Both the position numbers and the translations under genes were made by a program. From the NCBI RefSeq assembly GCF_000702265.1, contig NZ_KL370882.1, positions 146,613 through 202,007 of the forward strand: DNA of 55,395 nucleotides, in the 5' to 3' direction. Position 1 is the first letter of the stretch, and the number at the start of each line of letters is the position of its first letter. Below the pieces are notes generated by a model, which saw nothing but the letters and a program-made list of their open reading frames with translations, was not told the origin of the DNA and did no database searches. Origin of the DNA: Butyrivibrio sp. NC2002 (lineage in GTDB: Bacteria > Bacillota > Clostridia > Lachnospirales > Lachnospiraceae). This document shows, one piece after another, positions 34,321-43,093 of the stretch.

Positions 34321-34803
34321 TCAATTCCAACAGAGTAACATTTTTTTACTCATATCCACATGCACGATTCCCTCCTCGAGATACTCATCGGAGGTTACTA
34401 CAAAGCCAAGGCGCTCATAAAAATGAACCGCATGCTTTTGCGCATCCATGCAGATTTCCCTGCAGGGCACCTTTTTAGGAATTTCTCTAAGTGCGAATTC
34501 CATAAGCTCTGTCCCTATTCCCTTTCCATGCTCAAGCGACAAAACTCTTCCTATCTTCATGACATGGATTTCTCTGCCAGCGTCTGCTTTTCCCACAGCA
34601 CCGGCTTCATCCTCGTAGGCTCTAAGGTAAGCTGCAACCCGTCCGTTCTCGATGCCAAAAACATGAAGACTTCTATAGTCCACATCATCTTCATCAACAT
34701 AAGTAATATTCTGCTCTTTTACAAATATCTCTGCCCGGGACTTAAGTATTTCATATAATTCACGAGCTGACAGCTCATCAAAAGTCTTAATAAACCACTC
34801 CAT
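34321..34803 (-). CDS. GNAT acetyltransferase, ElaA-like
   Basis: This 160-residue protein follows the ElaA subfamily: FDELSARELYEILKSRAEIF at the start, VKEQNITYVDEDDVDYRSLH, then the acetyl-CoA site IGRVLSLEHGKGIGTELMEF and the end HAVHFYERLGFVVTSDEYLE with GIVHVDM. It transfers an acetyl group to an unknown amine. It starts three bases after the msrA stop, so the two are translationally coupled. Confidence 0.9.
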   Translation of the reverse strand: MEWFIKTFDELSARELYEILKSRAEIFVKEQNITYVDEDDVDYRSLHVFGIENGRVAAYLRAYEDEAGAVGKADAGREIHVMKIGRVLSLEHGKGIGTELMEFALREIPKKVPCREICMDAQKHAVHFYERLGFVVTSDEYLEEGIVHVDMSKKMLLCWN

Positions 34804-34806
34804 AAC

Positions 34807-35295
34807 TTACTGTTTCTTTCTACCGGATTCTATAAGTTCCTTCTCAAAAGCCTCCGGATTTTTCAGATAATAATCCTGGTGATACTCCTCTGCTTCGTAA
34901 AAATTCTTGTAAGGTAAAACTGCGATCTGTACTTCCTTTCCGGACTCCTCGGCAAGCTTTCCAAGCTTATTATCCACAATCTCTTTTTCCTCATCTGACG
35001 TATAGAAAATAGCCAGAGTATAGGAAAAGCCCTTGTCTATAAACTGACCTTCGCCGTCGAAGGGGTCTACATTGGCAAGGAAGATATCAAGGAGCTTATC
35101 GTATGCCACTTTTTCCGGATCATAGACAAGCTTGATAGTCTCTCTGTGGCCTGTCTCCTGATGCTTAACCTGCTCATAGGTGGGATTTACCTCATCCCCT
35201 CCTGCGTAACCGCAGATAACTTCACTTACTCCGTACATCTTGTATATAGGTGTTACGCACCAAAAGCATCCGCCTGCAAAATATGCTTCTTTCAT
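34807..35295 (-). CDS. msrA: Peptide methionine-S-sulfoxide reductase
   Basis: The start at 35295 has GAGGAG upstream and begins MKEAYFAGGCFWCVTP, the MsrA active site with the catalytic Cys in GCFWC. VICGYAGGDEVNPTYEQVKH and HQDYYLKNPEAF complete the signature. It repairs oxidised methionine in proteins. The second Cys of GCFWC may act in recycling. It forms a two-gene operon with the downstream acetyltransferase. Confidence 0.94.
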   Translation of the reverse strand: MKEAYFAGGCFWCVTPIYKMYGVSEVICGYAGGDEVNPTYEQVKHQETGHRETIKLVYDPEKVAYDKLLDIFLANVDPFDGEGQFIDKGFSYTLAIFYTSDEEKEIVDNKLGKLAEESGKEVQIAVLPYKNFYEAEEYHQDYYLKNPEAFEKELIESGRKKQ

Positions 35296-35681
35296 AATAT
35301 TCTCCTCTTCTGTCATCACATTTAACAAATCTATAGAATATTGAATTCCATCCAAAATTCGATATTCCTTGTTTTCGTCCAAGAAATCATAAGCCTATGA
35401 TAACCAGAATCCATCCAACATTTCTTTTTGTCATACACTTTTCCTCCATAAAATAAGTCCCCAAGCCTCAATTATATGGCAAAACCCTTAGAAATAGAAG
35501 CATTGCTTTGATATAAGACAATTTTAAGGGATAAGGATATCTGATTATATAGTTAGATAGGCAAAATAGAAGTGTATAAATCCTCACATCGGAGAAGGCT
35601 TGGAAACCGGGCGCGGCATCATTCATCTGATCTGCCGGGGTGTCGGGGGTGTCCAATTCATTCGGGCGACGCGCTTAATTA
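35296..35681. other. Intergenic stretch without a gene I can support
   Basis: No convincing coding frame is seen. The stretch at about 35585-35680 is clearly GC-richer than its surroundings, which may mark a leftover of foreign DNA. No repeat or RNA gene was recognised. Confidence 0.4.
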
Positions 35682-37271
35682 TCACGTTTCCTGCGACTTC
35701 TCTACTCCTATGCAGGCGCCTCTGTCCACATCAAAAACCCACTGCCCCTCAAACTTAGAAAACACCTCATCCAGGCTGAGGTCAAAATCAGCAAAGCTCT
35801 CTTCTACTTTTACCGGAATTTTAAAGCTCTCTCCTCTAGTATCAGCAAGCACAGAAGCTAAATAGTATACCCTTTTCCTTGTATATCTGCAGGCTGCTCC
35901 ATTCTCAAGCTGTGGCTGAAGTGTACCGCCCTCGGCCTCTTCTCCGGCAGCCTTAACACTTGCTTCTTTTTTCTTTATCCATTCGCGCTGATTAGCTAGT
36001 AATTCTTCCTTCTTCTCGGGAGTCACCTCTTCCACCAACCTGCTCCAGATTGAATTTAGTTCATCATCCCAAAGCTTATACATCTCGTACGTTGTGATGT
36101 TTGCTGGCTGTTGGGGCATACAAGCCCAGTCAAGATCTTCATACTCCTGGTATTTTGTCTCGATCTCAGCGATTTCATTTTGGATGGAAGCAGTAGTATC
36201 ACTATCAGATGATTCCGTTTCTTCCTTCGGGATAACTTTTTTGTCCAATCCAATTTCTTCGGCGTATTCACCAAGACGGGCCTGGATCTCGTCCTCTGTG
36301 TATAGCTTGATTCCCTGAGAAGTCAGTGGTTCTGAATAAATGGTATCTACAAGGTCAGTATCCTTATCGATATCATACATTTCATAAAGACCATTTTCCC
36401 TATTTCCGCCAAGGTAATAAATCAACAATTGGATATTTTCCCACTTATCGTCAATGTCTATATTCTCAAAACCGTCAGGTCGATCATACTGCAGAGACAA
36501 ATAATACCAACATGAATAATAAGCATGGTACCTTACATCCTTATCCAGAAAACCATAATCCATTATCGCAAGGTCGGCGCTGCCCTTTCCAAAATCATTT
36601 ACATATCCGTAATCAGAAATGCTTACCTCAGACCGTTCTCCTTCAGGCAGAATATATCTGATGAAAAGTTTATCATCCACTTCCTTTAAGACGAAGGAAT
36701 AGTGACGAATATCTTTGTTTAAACTGATTATTACGAGTAGTTCATATTCTCCATCACACCCGCAATCAATATACCTGTAGTCCTCAACATTTGAAACACC
36801 ATCCCCAGAGCCAGCTACAACCCCAGCTCCTTTTAACAGTTCAGATTGCAATTCCTGTATTCCAACACTATTGCCATTTTCATATTCAAACCACAAACTT
36901 TGGTCCGTAGGGTAATCAAAAACAGCTTCTTTTTCATTGTTAAGAAACGCTGTATATGCACCTGTTACATCTTTTTTATCCTGAAGGTACTTCTTATCCT
37001 GGGACATATCGGGATCATCGTCATTTACATCCTTAACATCTCCGTCATCTGTGTTTTCATCTGCAATCACTTCAGATTCTGCAACATTTGCTACATCCGC
37101 TGCAGGCTCATCATTCTGATTGGTTTCTTCAACAGTTTTCTCTTCCGCATCAGTAGGCTTTTCCTTTTTGTCTATAGCACTACATCCACTCAAAAACATA
37201 CATGTTGTCAGCATTATCAATATAGTTCTTCTCAAAGTACGCATAATTCCCTTAATGTTTATCTCTTTCAT
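35682..37271 (-). CDS. Lipoprotein with C-terminal LprI/DUF1311-like domain
   Basis: This 529-residue protein has a lipoprotein signal (RRTILIMLTTCMFLSGC, lipobox LSGC near residue 30), then an acidic low-complexity linker (about 35-95), a central beta-rich region of unknown type (about 100-320), and a C-terminal helical domain. The last one shows DLDWACMPQQPANITTYEMY, WDDELNSIWSRL and REWIKKKE, resembling LprI lysozyme-inhibitor-like repeats. It is anchored on the outer face of the membrane. Its role could be lysozyme tolerance or envelope sensing, but this is inference. An alternative start lies at codon 10. Confidence 0.82.
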   Translation of the reverse strand: MKEINIKGIMRTLRRTILIMLTTCMFLSGCSAIDKKEKPTDAEEKTVEETNQNDEPAADVANVAESEVIADENTDDGDVKDVNDDDPDMSQDKKYLQDKKDVTGAYTAFLNNEKEAVFDYPTDQSLWFEYENGNSVGIQELQSELLKGAGVVAGSGDGVSNVEDYRYIDCGCDGEYELLVIISLNKDIRHYSFVLKEVDDKLFIRYILPEGERSEVSISDYGYVNDFGKGSADLAIMDYGFLDKDVRYHAYYSCWYYLSLQYDRPDGFENIDIDDKWENIQLLIYYLGGNRENGLYEMYDIDKDTDLVDTIYSEPLTSQGIKLYTEDEIQARLGEYAEEIGLDKKVIPKEETESSDSDTTASIQNEIAEIETKYQEYEDLDWACMPQQPANITTYEMYKLWDDELNSIWSRLVEEVTPEKKEELLANQREWIKKKEASVKAAGEEAEGGTLQPQLENGAACRYTRKRVYYLASVLADTRGESFKIPVKVEESFADFDLSLDEVFSKFEGQWVFDVDRGACIGVEKSQET

Positions 37272-37460
37272 TTCTCAAGTTGCCTTTCCTTATGATACTG
37301 TAAGTACGCATTATCAAGTATAACACACACCTCTGCATCCAATATTTTACAAATCATCAGGTATGTTTTCTCATGATATGCCTCCCTCCGTGCTTAATTT
37401 ATTTCCTATTCTTATAACAGATAAACCAGCACTTTTGTTGCAGGTATTAAAAAAATATTC

Positions 37461-37490
37461 TTGTGACAAAGCTATAGGTTTTGATATAAT
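37461..37490 (+). promoter_or_regulatory. Sigma-A promoter of the LRR gene
   Basis: TTGTGA (37461-37466) and a perfect TATAAT (37485-37490) are separated by 18 bases, about 60 bases before the ATG at 37553. Confidence 0.55.
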
Positions 37491-37552
37491 GAGTGCCTTA
37501 GGGGACGCTGCAGTAATGCAGTTTGAAGAAAAGTTAAAGGGGAATATCAAAA

Positions 37553-38713
37553 ATGAAGAAATATTTGGGAAATCTTTTATTTTTCATCACAGCGTTTGTA
37601 ATGATTCTTTTTGGATGTACATCCATGACTTCAAAAGCAGCAACCACAATGAAACCTGCAGAAGATGTAAAGTTTGTTAAGGATCATGTTCATTTCAAAG
37701 CAGCTGAAGATGGCTACTACACTGTAATCCTTGAGTGCTTTCATGAAAAGGGTGAGTACGGAAAAGCCGGATATTTTAAAGGTGTTACATGTGAAGCAGG
37801 AAAAGTGAACCAATTTTACAAAGCAAACGAAATTGTGGATTACTCTACACTTTTGTTTAATGAGCGTAATTACAACGTTTATCAAATCAACCTCCATGTA
37901 GTTTCCAGCAAAGAAAAAAAAGTAGGTGATAAATTTATCAATAAATATAAAAATAATCCAAATTATGTTATTTCCACTTATACTACTCCAATTATCTCAA
38001 AAAGAATGGCAAAGCCACAAAATGTTGAGGTGAAATATTTAGACCCGGTGCAACATACCGACTATTTCAGATATAAAGTAAGTTGGAAAAATGACGGATA
38101 TTATCATATTGTAGAGACACCATACAACAGATGCAGTGTTGACCCCAGATTTAATTCTGTAAACGTCATAACAAAAACACCTATCTTTAGGGTAAGAACT
38201 TGCTCCGGCGATTTTAATGTATATAAGACTTCAGATCCTGCCATAGTTGATTTCACTGTTCCTTCTAATAGCAGTAATAGCAATGATTCCGATAAGACTG
38301 CTCCAAAAGTGGAAAGTGAGTCTGCTCTTCCAACAACAGTAACTGTCGATAACATCACCTATTATATTGATGTTAACGGACAGGCCACAGCAACAAAAAT
38401 AGATTCCCAAAAGAAGGCTTCCCTTGATACCGTTACAGTCGACGGAAAAACCTATCCTGTTGTAGCCATTGCTGATAACGCATGCAAGAACAACAAGAAG
38501 ATAAAGACCGTCACAATCGGCTCAAGCGTTTCTTCTATCGGTAAAAAGGCATTTTTCAAATGCAAAAAGCTGAAAAAGGTAACCATAAAGGCTAATAAGA
38601 ACCTTAAGATCGGCAAGAGTGCTTTCAAAAAGATCAACAAAGGCGCTACCATTAAGATTAAAGGTGTAAAAGGAAATACCAAGAAAAAGCTGGTTAAAGC
38701 AATCAATACGTAA
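37553..38713 (+). CDS. Secreted BspA-like leucine-rich-repeat protein
   Basis: The 386-residue protein has a signal peptide (about 1-30, SMTSKAA cleavage region) that also contains FGCTS, a possible lipobox. An N-terminal domain of unknown fold (about 35-235), a Ser/Asn-rich linker (SNSSNSNDSDK) and a C-terminal LRR_5 region follow; the last contains TVTIGSSVSSIGKKAFFKCK and ends in a Lys-rich tail. AAAGGGGAA precedes the ATG. It is the intact counterpart of the broken gene at 6596. Likely surface-exposed; the target is unknown. Confidence 0.85.
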   Translation: MKKYLGNLLFFITAFVMILFGCTSMTSKAATTMKPAEDVKFVKDHVHFKAAEDGYYTVILECFHEKGEYGKAGYFKGVTCEAGKVNQFYKANEIVDYSTLLFNERNYNVYQINLHVVSSKEKKVGDKFINKYKNNPNYVISTYTTPIISKRMAKPQNVEVKYLDPVQHTDYFRYKVSWKNDGYYHIVETPYNRCSVDPRFNSVNVITKTPIFRVRTCSGDFNVYKTSDPAIVDFTVPSNSSNSNDSDKTAPKVESESALPTTVTVDNITYYIDVNGQATATKIDSQKKASLDTVTVDGKTYPVVAIADNACKNNKKIKTVTIGSSVSSIGKKAFFKCKKLKKVTIKANKNLKIGKSAFKKINKGATIKIKGVKGNTKKKLVKAINT

Positions 38714-38825
38714 TTTAAGAGAGATAATCGACAGTGCTATTGAGCTAACATCCTGAGGAAAGGCTATGTTCTAAGGAGCACAGCTGGCATCAATGATGAG
38801 GGTACATTTGTGACTATCGTATTTG

Positions 38826-39584
38826 TTATTCCGGTTTTCTTGTAAGATACATCACATATGTATCTTTGAATACTATACGGTTGCCTGCTTCAAGAACAGC
38901 GTTTCTTATACCTTCGTAGAATTTGTCCCTGCAGGAATCAGGTAAAACTATATGATCGCAGTGTGTTCCACAAAAAGCCACATACTCATCTGCGGTAAAG
39001 ACTCGTTCTCCGTAAAACTCACGTTTCTCAAAATCTGCAAAGCCATAATTGACAGCATTTTCGTATTTAAAACCACCATGCTTATACTCTGTCTCCGGCT
39101 TGAAATACTCGTCATAAACCTTTTGGATATTATTAAAAAGCTCCTCGTTCGAAGTTTTGTAATCAGCTTTGGTAAGCATCATTGCCAGGATTCCGCCCGG
39201 CCTTAGTAAGTCAAAAGATTTTGAAAAAGCTATATTCTCAGGTATCCACTGTATAGTTGCTGCGGAGTATATGAGATCATATTTTTCTTTCCCAAAATCG
39301 TGAGTAATAAAGTCATCATTAACGATATTGAAGTTGTCATAATGTCCGTACTTCTCTATCATTTTCTGAAAAAGGTGTTCTCCAAGCTCTATAGCATGAT
39401 AGTCGCACCCGGTCCCCAAAACCGGTTCAGTTGCCTGGCCGGTTCCCGGTCCAAGTTCAAGAACTGACTTGCCTGTACCAATCTCTGCATAGCTTATCAA
39501 ATCATCGAAAAGCTCCTTGCTATACCTTGGACGGTACTTATCAAACTGCTCCGGTATTGTATCAAACACTTTTCTGAATTCCAT
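38826..39584 (-). CDS. Class I SAM-dependent methyltransferase
   Basis: The start at 39584 has GGAGG upstream. The 252-residue protein carries VLELGPGTGQATEP (SAM-binding motif I, near residues 41-54), an acidic residue at the end of strand 2 (HAIELGEH), and LIYSAATIQWIPENIAF (motif IV region). The family methylates small molecules or proteins; many relatives are only called 'methyltransferase domain'. It is a single gene. Confidence 0.88.
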   Translation of the reverse strand: MEFRKVFDTIPEQFDKYRPRYSKELFDDLISYAEIGTGKSVLELGPGTGQATEPVLGTGCDYHAIELGEHLFQKMIEKYGHYDNFNIVNDDFITHDFGKEKYDLIYSAATIQWIPENIAFSKSFDLLRPGGILAMMLTKADYKTSNEELFNNIQKVYDEYFKPETEYKHGGFKYENAVNYGFADFEKREFYGERVFTADEYVAFCGTHCDHIVLPDSCRDKFYEGIRNAVLEAGNRIVFKDTYVMYLTRKPE

Positions 39585-39755
39585 TGCAATACTCCTCCCT
39601 TTTTGTCGCTCACGATCTTCCGGGAAATGCAAAGCAATTTCTCAGAAAATAATACCATTTCTCCTTAATGACATAATTGTCATAGCGCAATATCCATGTG
39701 TTCAATCATCGATTAACCCTTTACTAAATCAGTCAACGCGCTAAAAATGAAGGAT

Positions 39756-40271
39756 TCAGCCACCCTCCCCCTGAATAACTATCCCATTTCCATATTCATC
39801 ATAGACAGTCCTAATTGGATCACCAATATTGCACCCCGGGTAGTCATCTTCCATTCGAAGCACATTTCCGGATATCAGGAAATTTTTGTAATCGTAGTAA
39901 TAAACAAATCTATCCAAGAATTCATAGGTGTGAGCCGAATATTTTACCCCATCAATATATACCGTTGTTTCTGTTTGTCCAAGAAAGAATAGGACGGCTG
40001 GGAGGTACATAAAGAATGCTCCAGCTATAAGTACAGCTACAGTTGCAATATAGGCAGCTGCCCTTGCGGCTTTATTAGATTGTCGTCGTATAAGCTGGAT
40101 TATTCCGATGAGAATTCCAAGAAGCGCCATGACTACAAAGACCTGATATACAAAAACTCTGAACCTAAGATGAAGGAGAGCTAACGATCCTGATAAAAGA
40201 ACGAATCCGATAATGACAAAAATCGTAATTGAAAAAATATGCTGTTTTCCCCATTTAAGAGCTTTTATCAT
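39756..40271 (-). CDS. Membrane protein, unknown
   Basis: The start at 40271 has GGGGGA upstream. About 171 residues hold three or four hydrophobic helices in the first 115 residues, followed by a soluble tail with TTVYIDGVKYSAHTYEFLDR and GNGIVIQGEGG. No family is recognised. Confidence 0.65.
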   Translation of the reverse strand: MIKALKWGKQHIFSITIFVIIGFVLLSGSLALLHLRFRVFVYQVFVVMALLGILIGIIQLIRRQSNKAARAAAYIATVAVLIAGAFFMYLPAVLFFLGQTETTVYIDGVKYSAHTYEFLDRFVYYYDYKNFLISGNVLRMEDDYPGCNIGDPIRTVYDEYGNGIVIQGEGG

Positions 40272-40485
40272 ACCGGTTCCCCCATTTTCGCCTATTTTCG
40301 ATATAAGCATACCGCATTCCATGATATCTCTTCACTATAGATATATGCTGCATCCGGAATATCAAATATAAGATCCACAGAAGAGCCGTCTATATAAGGT
40401 GATACACTAAAGGTTCCATCACCAACATAGCCTTCTTGAGAAATAAGTTATAAAAATCATTATGTTTACAGCAAAGTTTCAAGGA

Positions 40486-40830
40486 CTATTTTTCATTCTG
40501 AGCGATCTCGTTCTTCTCATTCTTGATCTCCCAGTGGATCAGGAATGTGAGTACGCCTCTAAGGAGTATGATAGCGCCAAGAATACCCAGTTCAGACCAT
40601 TCTCTTACGACAACAGTTCTAAGGACCTCTCCTCCAAGCTTGAATTCAAGAGCAAGAGCAATGCCCTGAGCAAGGTGGAGTCTTATGTTCTCATCTTTTT
40701 TGAGCCATTCTATGAAGCTCTTAATGGCAGTAAAGACAAGAATTATAACGCCGAATAGCTCCATTATGATAGTGCACAGTTCTACAATGTAGTATAGATT
40801 ATTGTCCGCAACTTCTATAACTGTCCCCAT
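40486..40830 (-). CDS. DUF1622-family membrane protein
   Basis: This 114-residue protein has three helices and the DUF1622 motifs: ELFGVIILVFTAIKSF, LHLAQGIALALEFKLGGEVL and ILGAIILLRGVLTFLIHWEI. The function of the family is unknown. It stands alone. Confidence 0.85.
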   Translation of the reverse strand: MGTVIEVADNNLYYIVELCTIIMELFGVIILVFTAIKSFIEWLKKDENIRLHLAQGIALALEFKLGGEVLRTVVVREWSELGILGAIILLRGVLTFLIHWEIKNEKNEIAQNEK

Positions 40831-41041
40831 AGGCCCTCCTTATTAAAAAAAGAATACTACTCATCCGGATACAGATTCTACTATGTTAATCCTATCACTC
40901 TTACCATAATGTTACAGTAGTCGTTCTTGAAGCTATGTCGTATTGACCAATTCTATTATCCTCCAGATCATAATAAAGGGTACATTCCGAGGTTACCATT
41001 TTTATCACTACGCTTTGCTCAAATAGATTCAAAATCCACTA

Positions 41042-41428
41042 TCATCTGTGCATAGCAAGTTCTATGCTGTCCATGTACTGACACATGGAGTGGTTGAAGT
41101 TCACATAAGCTACTGTCTTGAATTCGTCTGTTGCCTGGGCTACAGTTACGATAACTGTGCTGCTCTGGTTATAGAACGTGATCATTACCGGCACCTTAAG
41201 TATCTTAGAAATTCCTCTAAAGCATATAGATCCTGCTTCCGGTGCTGCTATAATACTTTCCTTTGTGGCATCTGCAAGGGGCTTATCATCAACAAGCACC
41301 TCGAACTGTTCATAGAAATCTGATGCAAATGCTACGCTCTTAACAAGCTGCTCCCAGCCAACTCTATAGGTCAGCTCCCACTTAGACCTTGTCCATCCAT
41401 TCTCATCACTAATACTAATTAAATGCAT
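41042..41428 (-). CDS. Hypothetical protein
   Basis: This 128-residue protein has alternating alpha/beta character with WTRSKWELTYRVGWEQLVKS near the start. AGGAGG-like bases precede the ATG. I recognise no domain, signal or membrane segment. Confidence 0.65.
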   Translation of the reverse strand: MHLISISDENGWTRSKWELTYRVGWEQLVKSVAFASDFYEQFEVLVDDKPLADATKESIIAAPEAGSICFRGISKILKVPVMITFYNQSSTVIVTVAQATDEFKTVAYVNFNHSMCQYMDSIELAMHR

Positions 41429-41608
41429 ATTTCCTCCTAAATTTTCCCTCTATAAAAGTCACATGATCCTAAATCATGCGCCAATCTTTTTCTATCATTA
41501 TTGTGCTCTTTCCTCATGCATGATAGAAACCATTGTATTGTAACCCCGCGGAATAGTATTCTTTCCGACATCAAGTTTACGACATTTTAATCCCCTTATG
41601 CGTATGCT

Positions 41609-42658
41609 TTACGCTACCTTCTGCTTTAAATCCTGCAAGAAGGTTATTAATCCATCCGAACAATTCGCTTTTCTAACATTAATGGCAAGATTATCACTTA
41701 TTAGGATATAGAAATTCTTATCGGTTTCAAATATCCTGTATATCTCATCGTAAGATGCCTTTATGCTTCCCACGTTACTGATCTGTTCGAGTTTTTCGCT
41801 GTCAAATGTGATAATAGCCACAAAGTTTCTAAGAAGCTTGTTGCTATCAAAATTCTTCCTGCATCTATAATTGAATAGAGAATAAAACAACACCGGCACT
41901 ACAATAGCCAGAAGAATACTCTCTATAGCATGCCTTAAGGAATGGGCAGGAAATGATATTACAAAGCCTGCAAGAAACATTATCTCGACAATCACCAGCA
42001 CAACAATAATTGGTTTATGAATATTTTTAATGAGAAGCCAGTTGAAATCCTTGAGTTCATCGAGTTCCCATTCAACTTTGGCATTATACAAGATGTCTGT
42101 GTTTGACTCCACAGATCTGTATAGCTGTTCATAATCTGTATCATTAACCCCAGTTTCCGCAGTCCTAATTCTGCCGTTTACTTCTGTCTTAAGCTTCTGT
42201 ATGAAGGAAATCAACTCCTCTGAACACCCTGACTTAATGATAGAAAAAGCCTGGATACTACTTACAAATATATAGAAATTGTTTTTTGTTTCAGTGATTT
42301 TGTACAGATCCTTATATGCGATCTTAGATGTTCCCTTTGGCCCATCAGATACCATGGCGTCTTCAAAAAAAGTATATGAAAAAGTGGTCCCATGCAACAT
42401 TTTATAACTCTCGTAATTTTTCCTTATTCGTTTTGTTGCAAGAATATATATAATAATCGGGTAAAGTATCAGCACCATTGAGAAAACAAAAACATTTTCA
42501 TAATTCCCTGTCCATACTCCATTCACAATAAATGCTGCAAAAACTATTAAAGCAACAATTGCCGCTGTAATCCCGGCTTTGTTTTTGTATAGATATGTAG
42601 CCCAGAACGCTTTTTTCGCTTCCTCAAATGAATATTCCACCTTAGTCTTATATGGCAT
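41609..42658 (-). CDS. Membrane protein with two YcxB-like units
   Basis: The start at 42658 has AGGAGGAAT upstream. The 349-residue protein contains the same layout twice: two membrane helices followed by a beta-rich unit with a Tyr-Lys-Asp/Glu motif (SKIAYKDLYKITETKNNFYI in the first, IKASYDEIYRIFETDKNFYI in the second). This is the YcxB pattern, normally single. The internal duplication suggests an intramolecular dimer. The function is unknown. Confidence 0.78.
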   Translation of the reverse strand: MPYKTKVEYSFEEAKKAFWATYLYKNKAGITAAIVALIVFAAFIVNGVWTGNYENVFVFSMVLILYPIIIYILATKRIRKNYESYKMLHGTTFSYTFFEDAMVSDGPKGTSKIAYKDLYKITETKNNFYIFVSSIQAFSIIKSGCSEELISFIQKLKTEVNGRIRTAETGVNDTDYEQLYRSVESNTDILYNAKVEWELDELKDFNWLLIKNIHKPIIVVLVIVEIMFLAGFVISFPAHSLRHAIESILLAIVVPVLFYSLFNYRCRKNFDSNKLLRNFVAIITFDSEKLEQISNVGSIKASYDEIYRIFETDKNFYILISDNLAINVRKANCSDGLITFLQDLKQKVA

Positions 42659-42770
42659 ACCGTAATTCCTCCTAAAATATGCAGCTATTAGCTGCAATTA
42701 GTTCCCCCGAACCATTATACATTCAGAGAAAATCGCTTACAAGAAAAAGCCAATTATCTTCAATGACAAA

Positions 42771-42799
42771 TCAAGTTATTTAATTGGAGATAACCATGG
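42771..42799 (+). repeat. 29-nt repeated gene-start segment, copy 2
   Basis: The copy of 32021-32049 with two mismatches. It ends at the ATG of a 24-codon fragment. Confidence 0.8.
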
Positions 42800-43093
42800 A
42801 AATAAACAAAAATACCCTAACTGAGTTCCGAAAAGATTATAAGGCAGCTGTTGCCTGCCGGTTAAAGTAAATTGATCTATTTGCGATAGCAATCCATACA
42901 GATAGCTAAAATTATATGCATAGATATAGAAGAAATACCCGCTATGATCCCTCGGGTCATCAAGTAAATATCTATAATGATTTGAATTATCTGCAATCCA
43001 TTTGATTCTGTCCTCAATCTGACACAAATCAAACTCATCAACTATGAGCCTATGTAACGTGGCATATTCAACTCCTAATCTGAGAGTCGGTAT
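42776..43093 (-). pseudogene. Open frame remnant downstream of the SLOG-domain gene
   Basis: A frame open for 106 codons with natural-looking composition (EYATLHRLIVDEFDLCQIED, YLLDDPRDHSGYFF) overlaps the end of the SLOG gene by about 25 bases in another frame. It has no clear start codon, and its last 30 codons are only the antisense of the 42796 fragment. It may be a coupled gene or a broken C-terminal piece. Confidence 0.35.
42796..42870 (+). pseudogene. 24-codon N-terminal gene fragment
   Basis: An ATG with GGAG upstream leads into MEINKNTLTEFRKDYKAAVA and then stops at 42868. It looks like the first exon-sized piece of a longer gene cut off by a rearrangement near 42865. The family is unknown. 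Confidence 0.45.

Noticed and set aside
37363..37680. 105-codon plus-strand frame before the LRR gene
   Set aside because: It crosses the likely promoter at 37461-37490 and overlaps the signal peptide of the LRR protein; no domain or ribosome-binding site.
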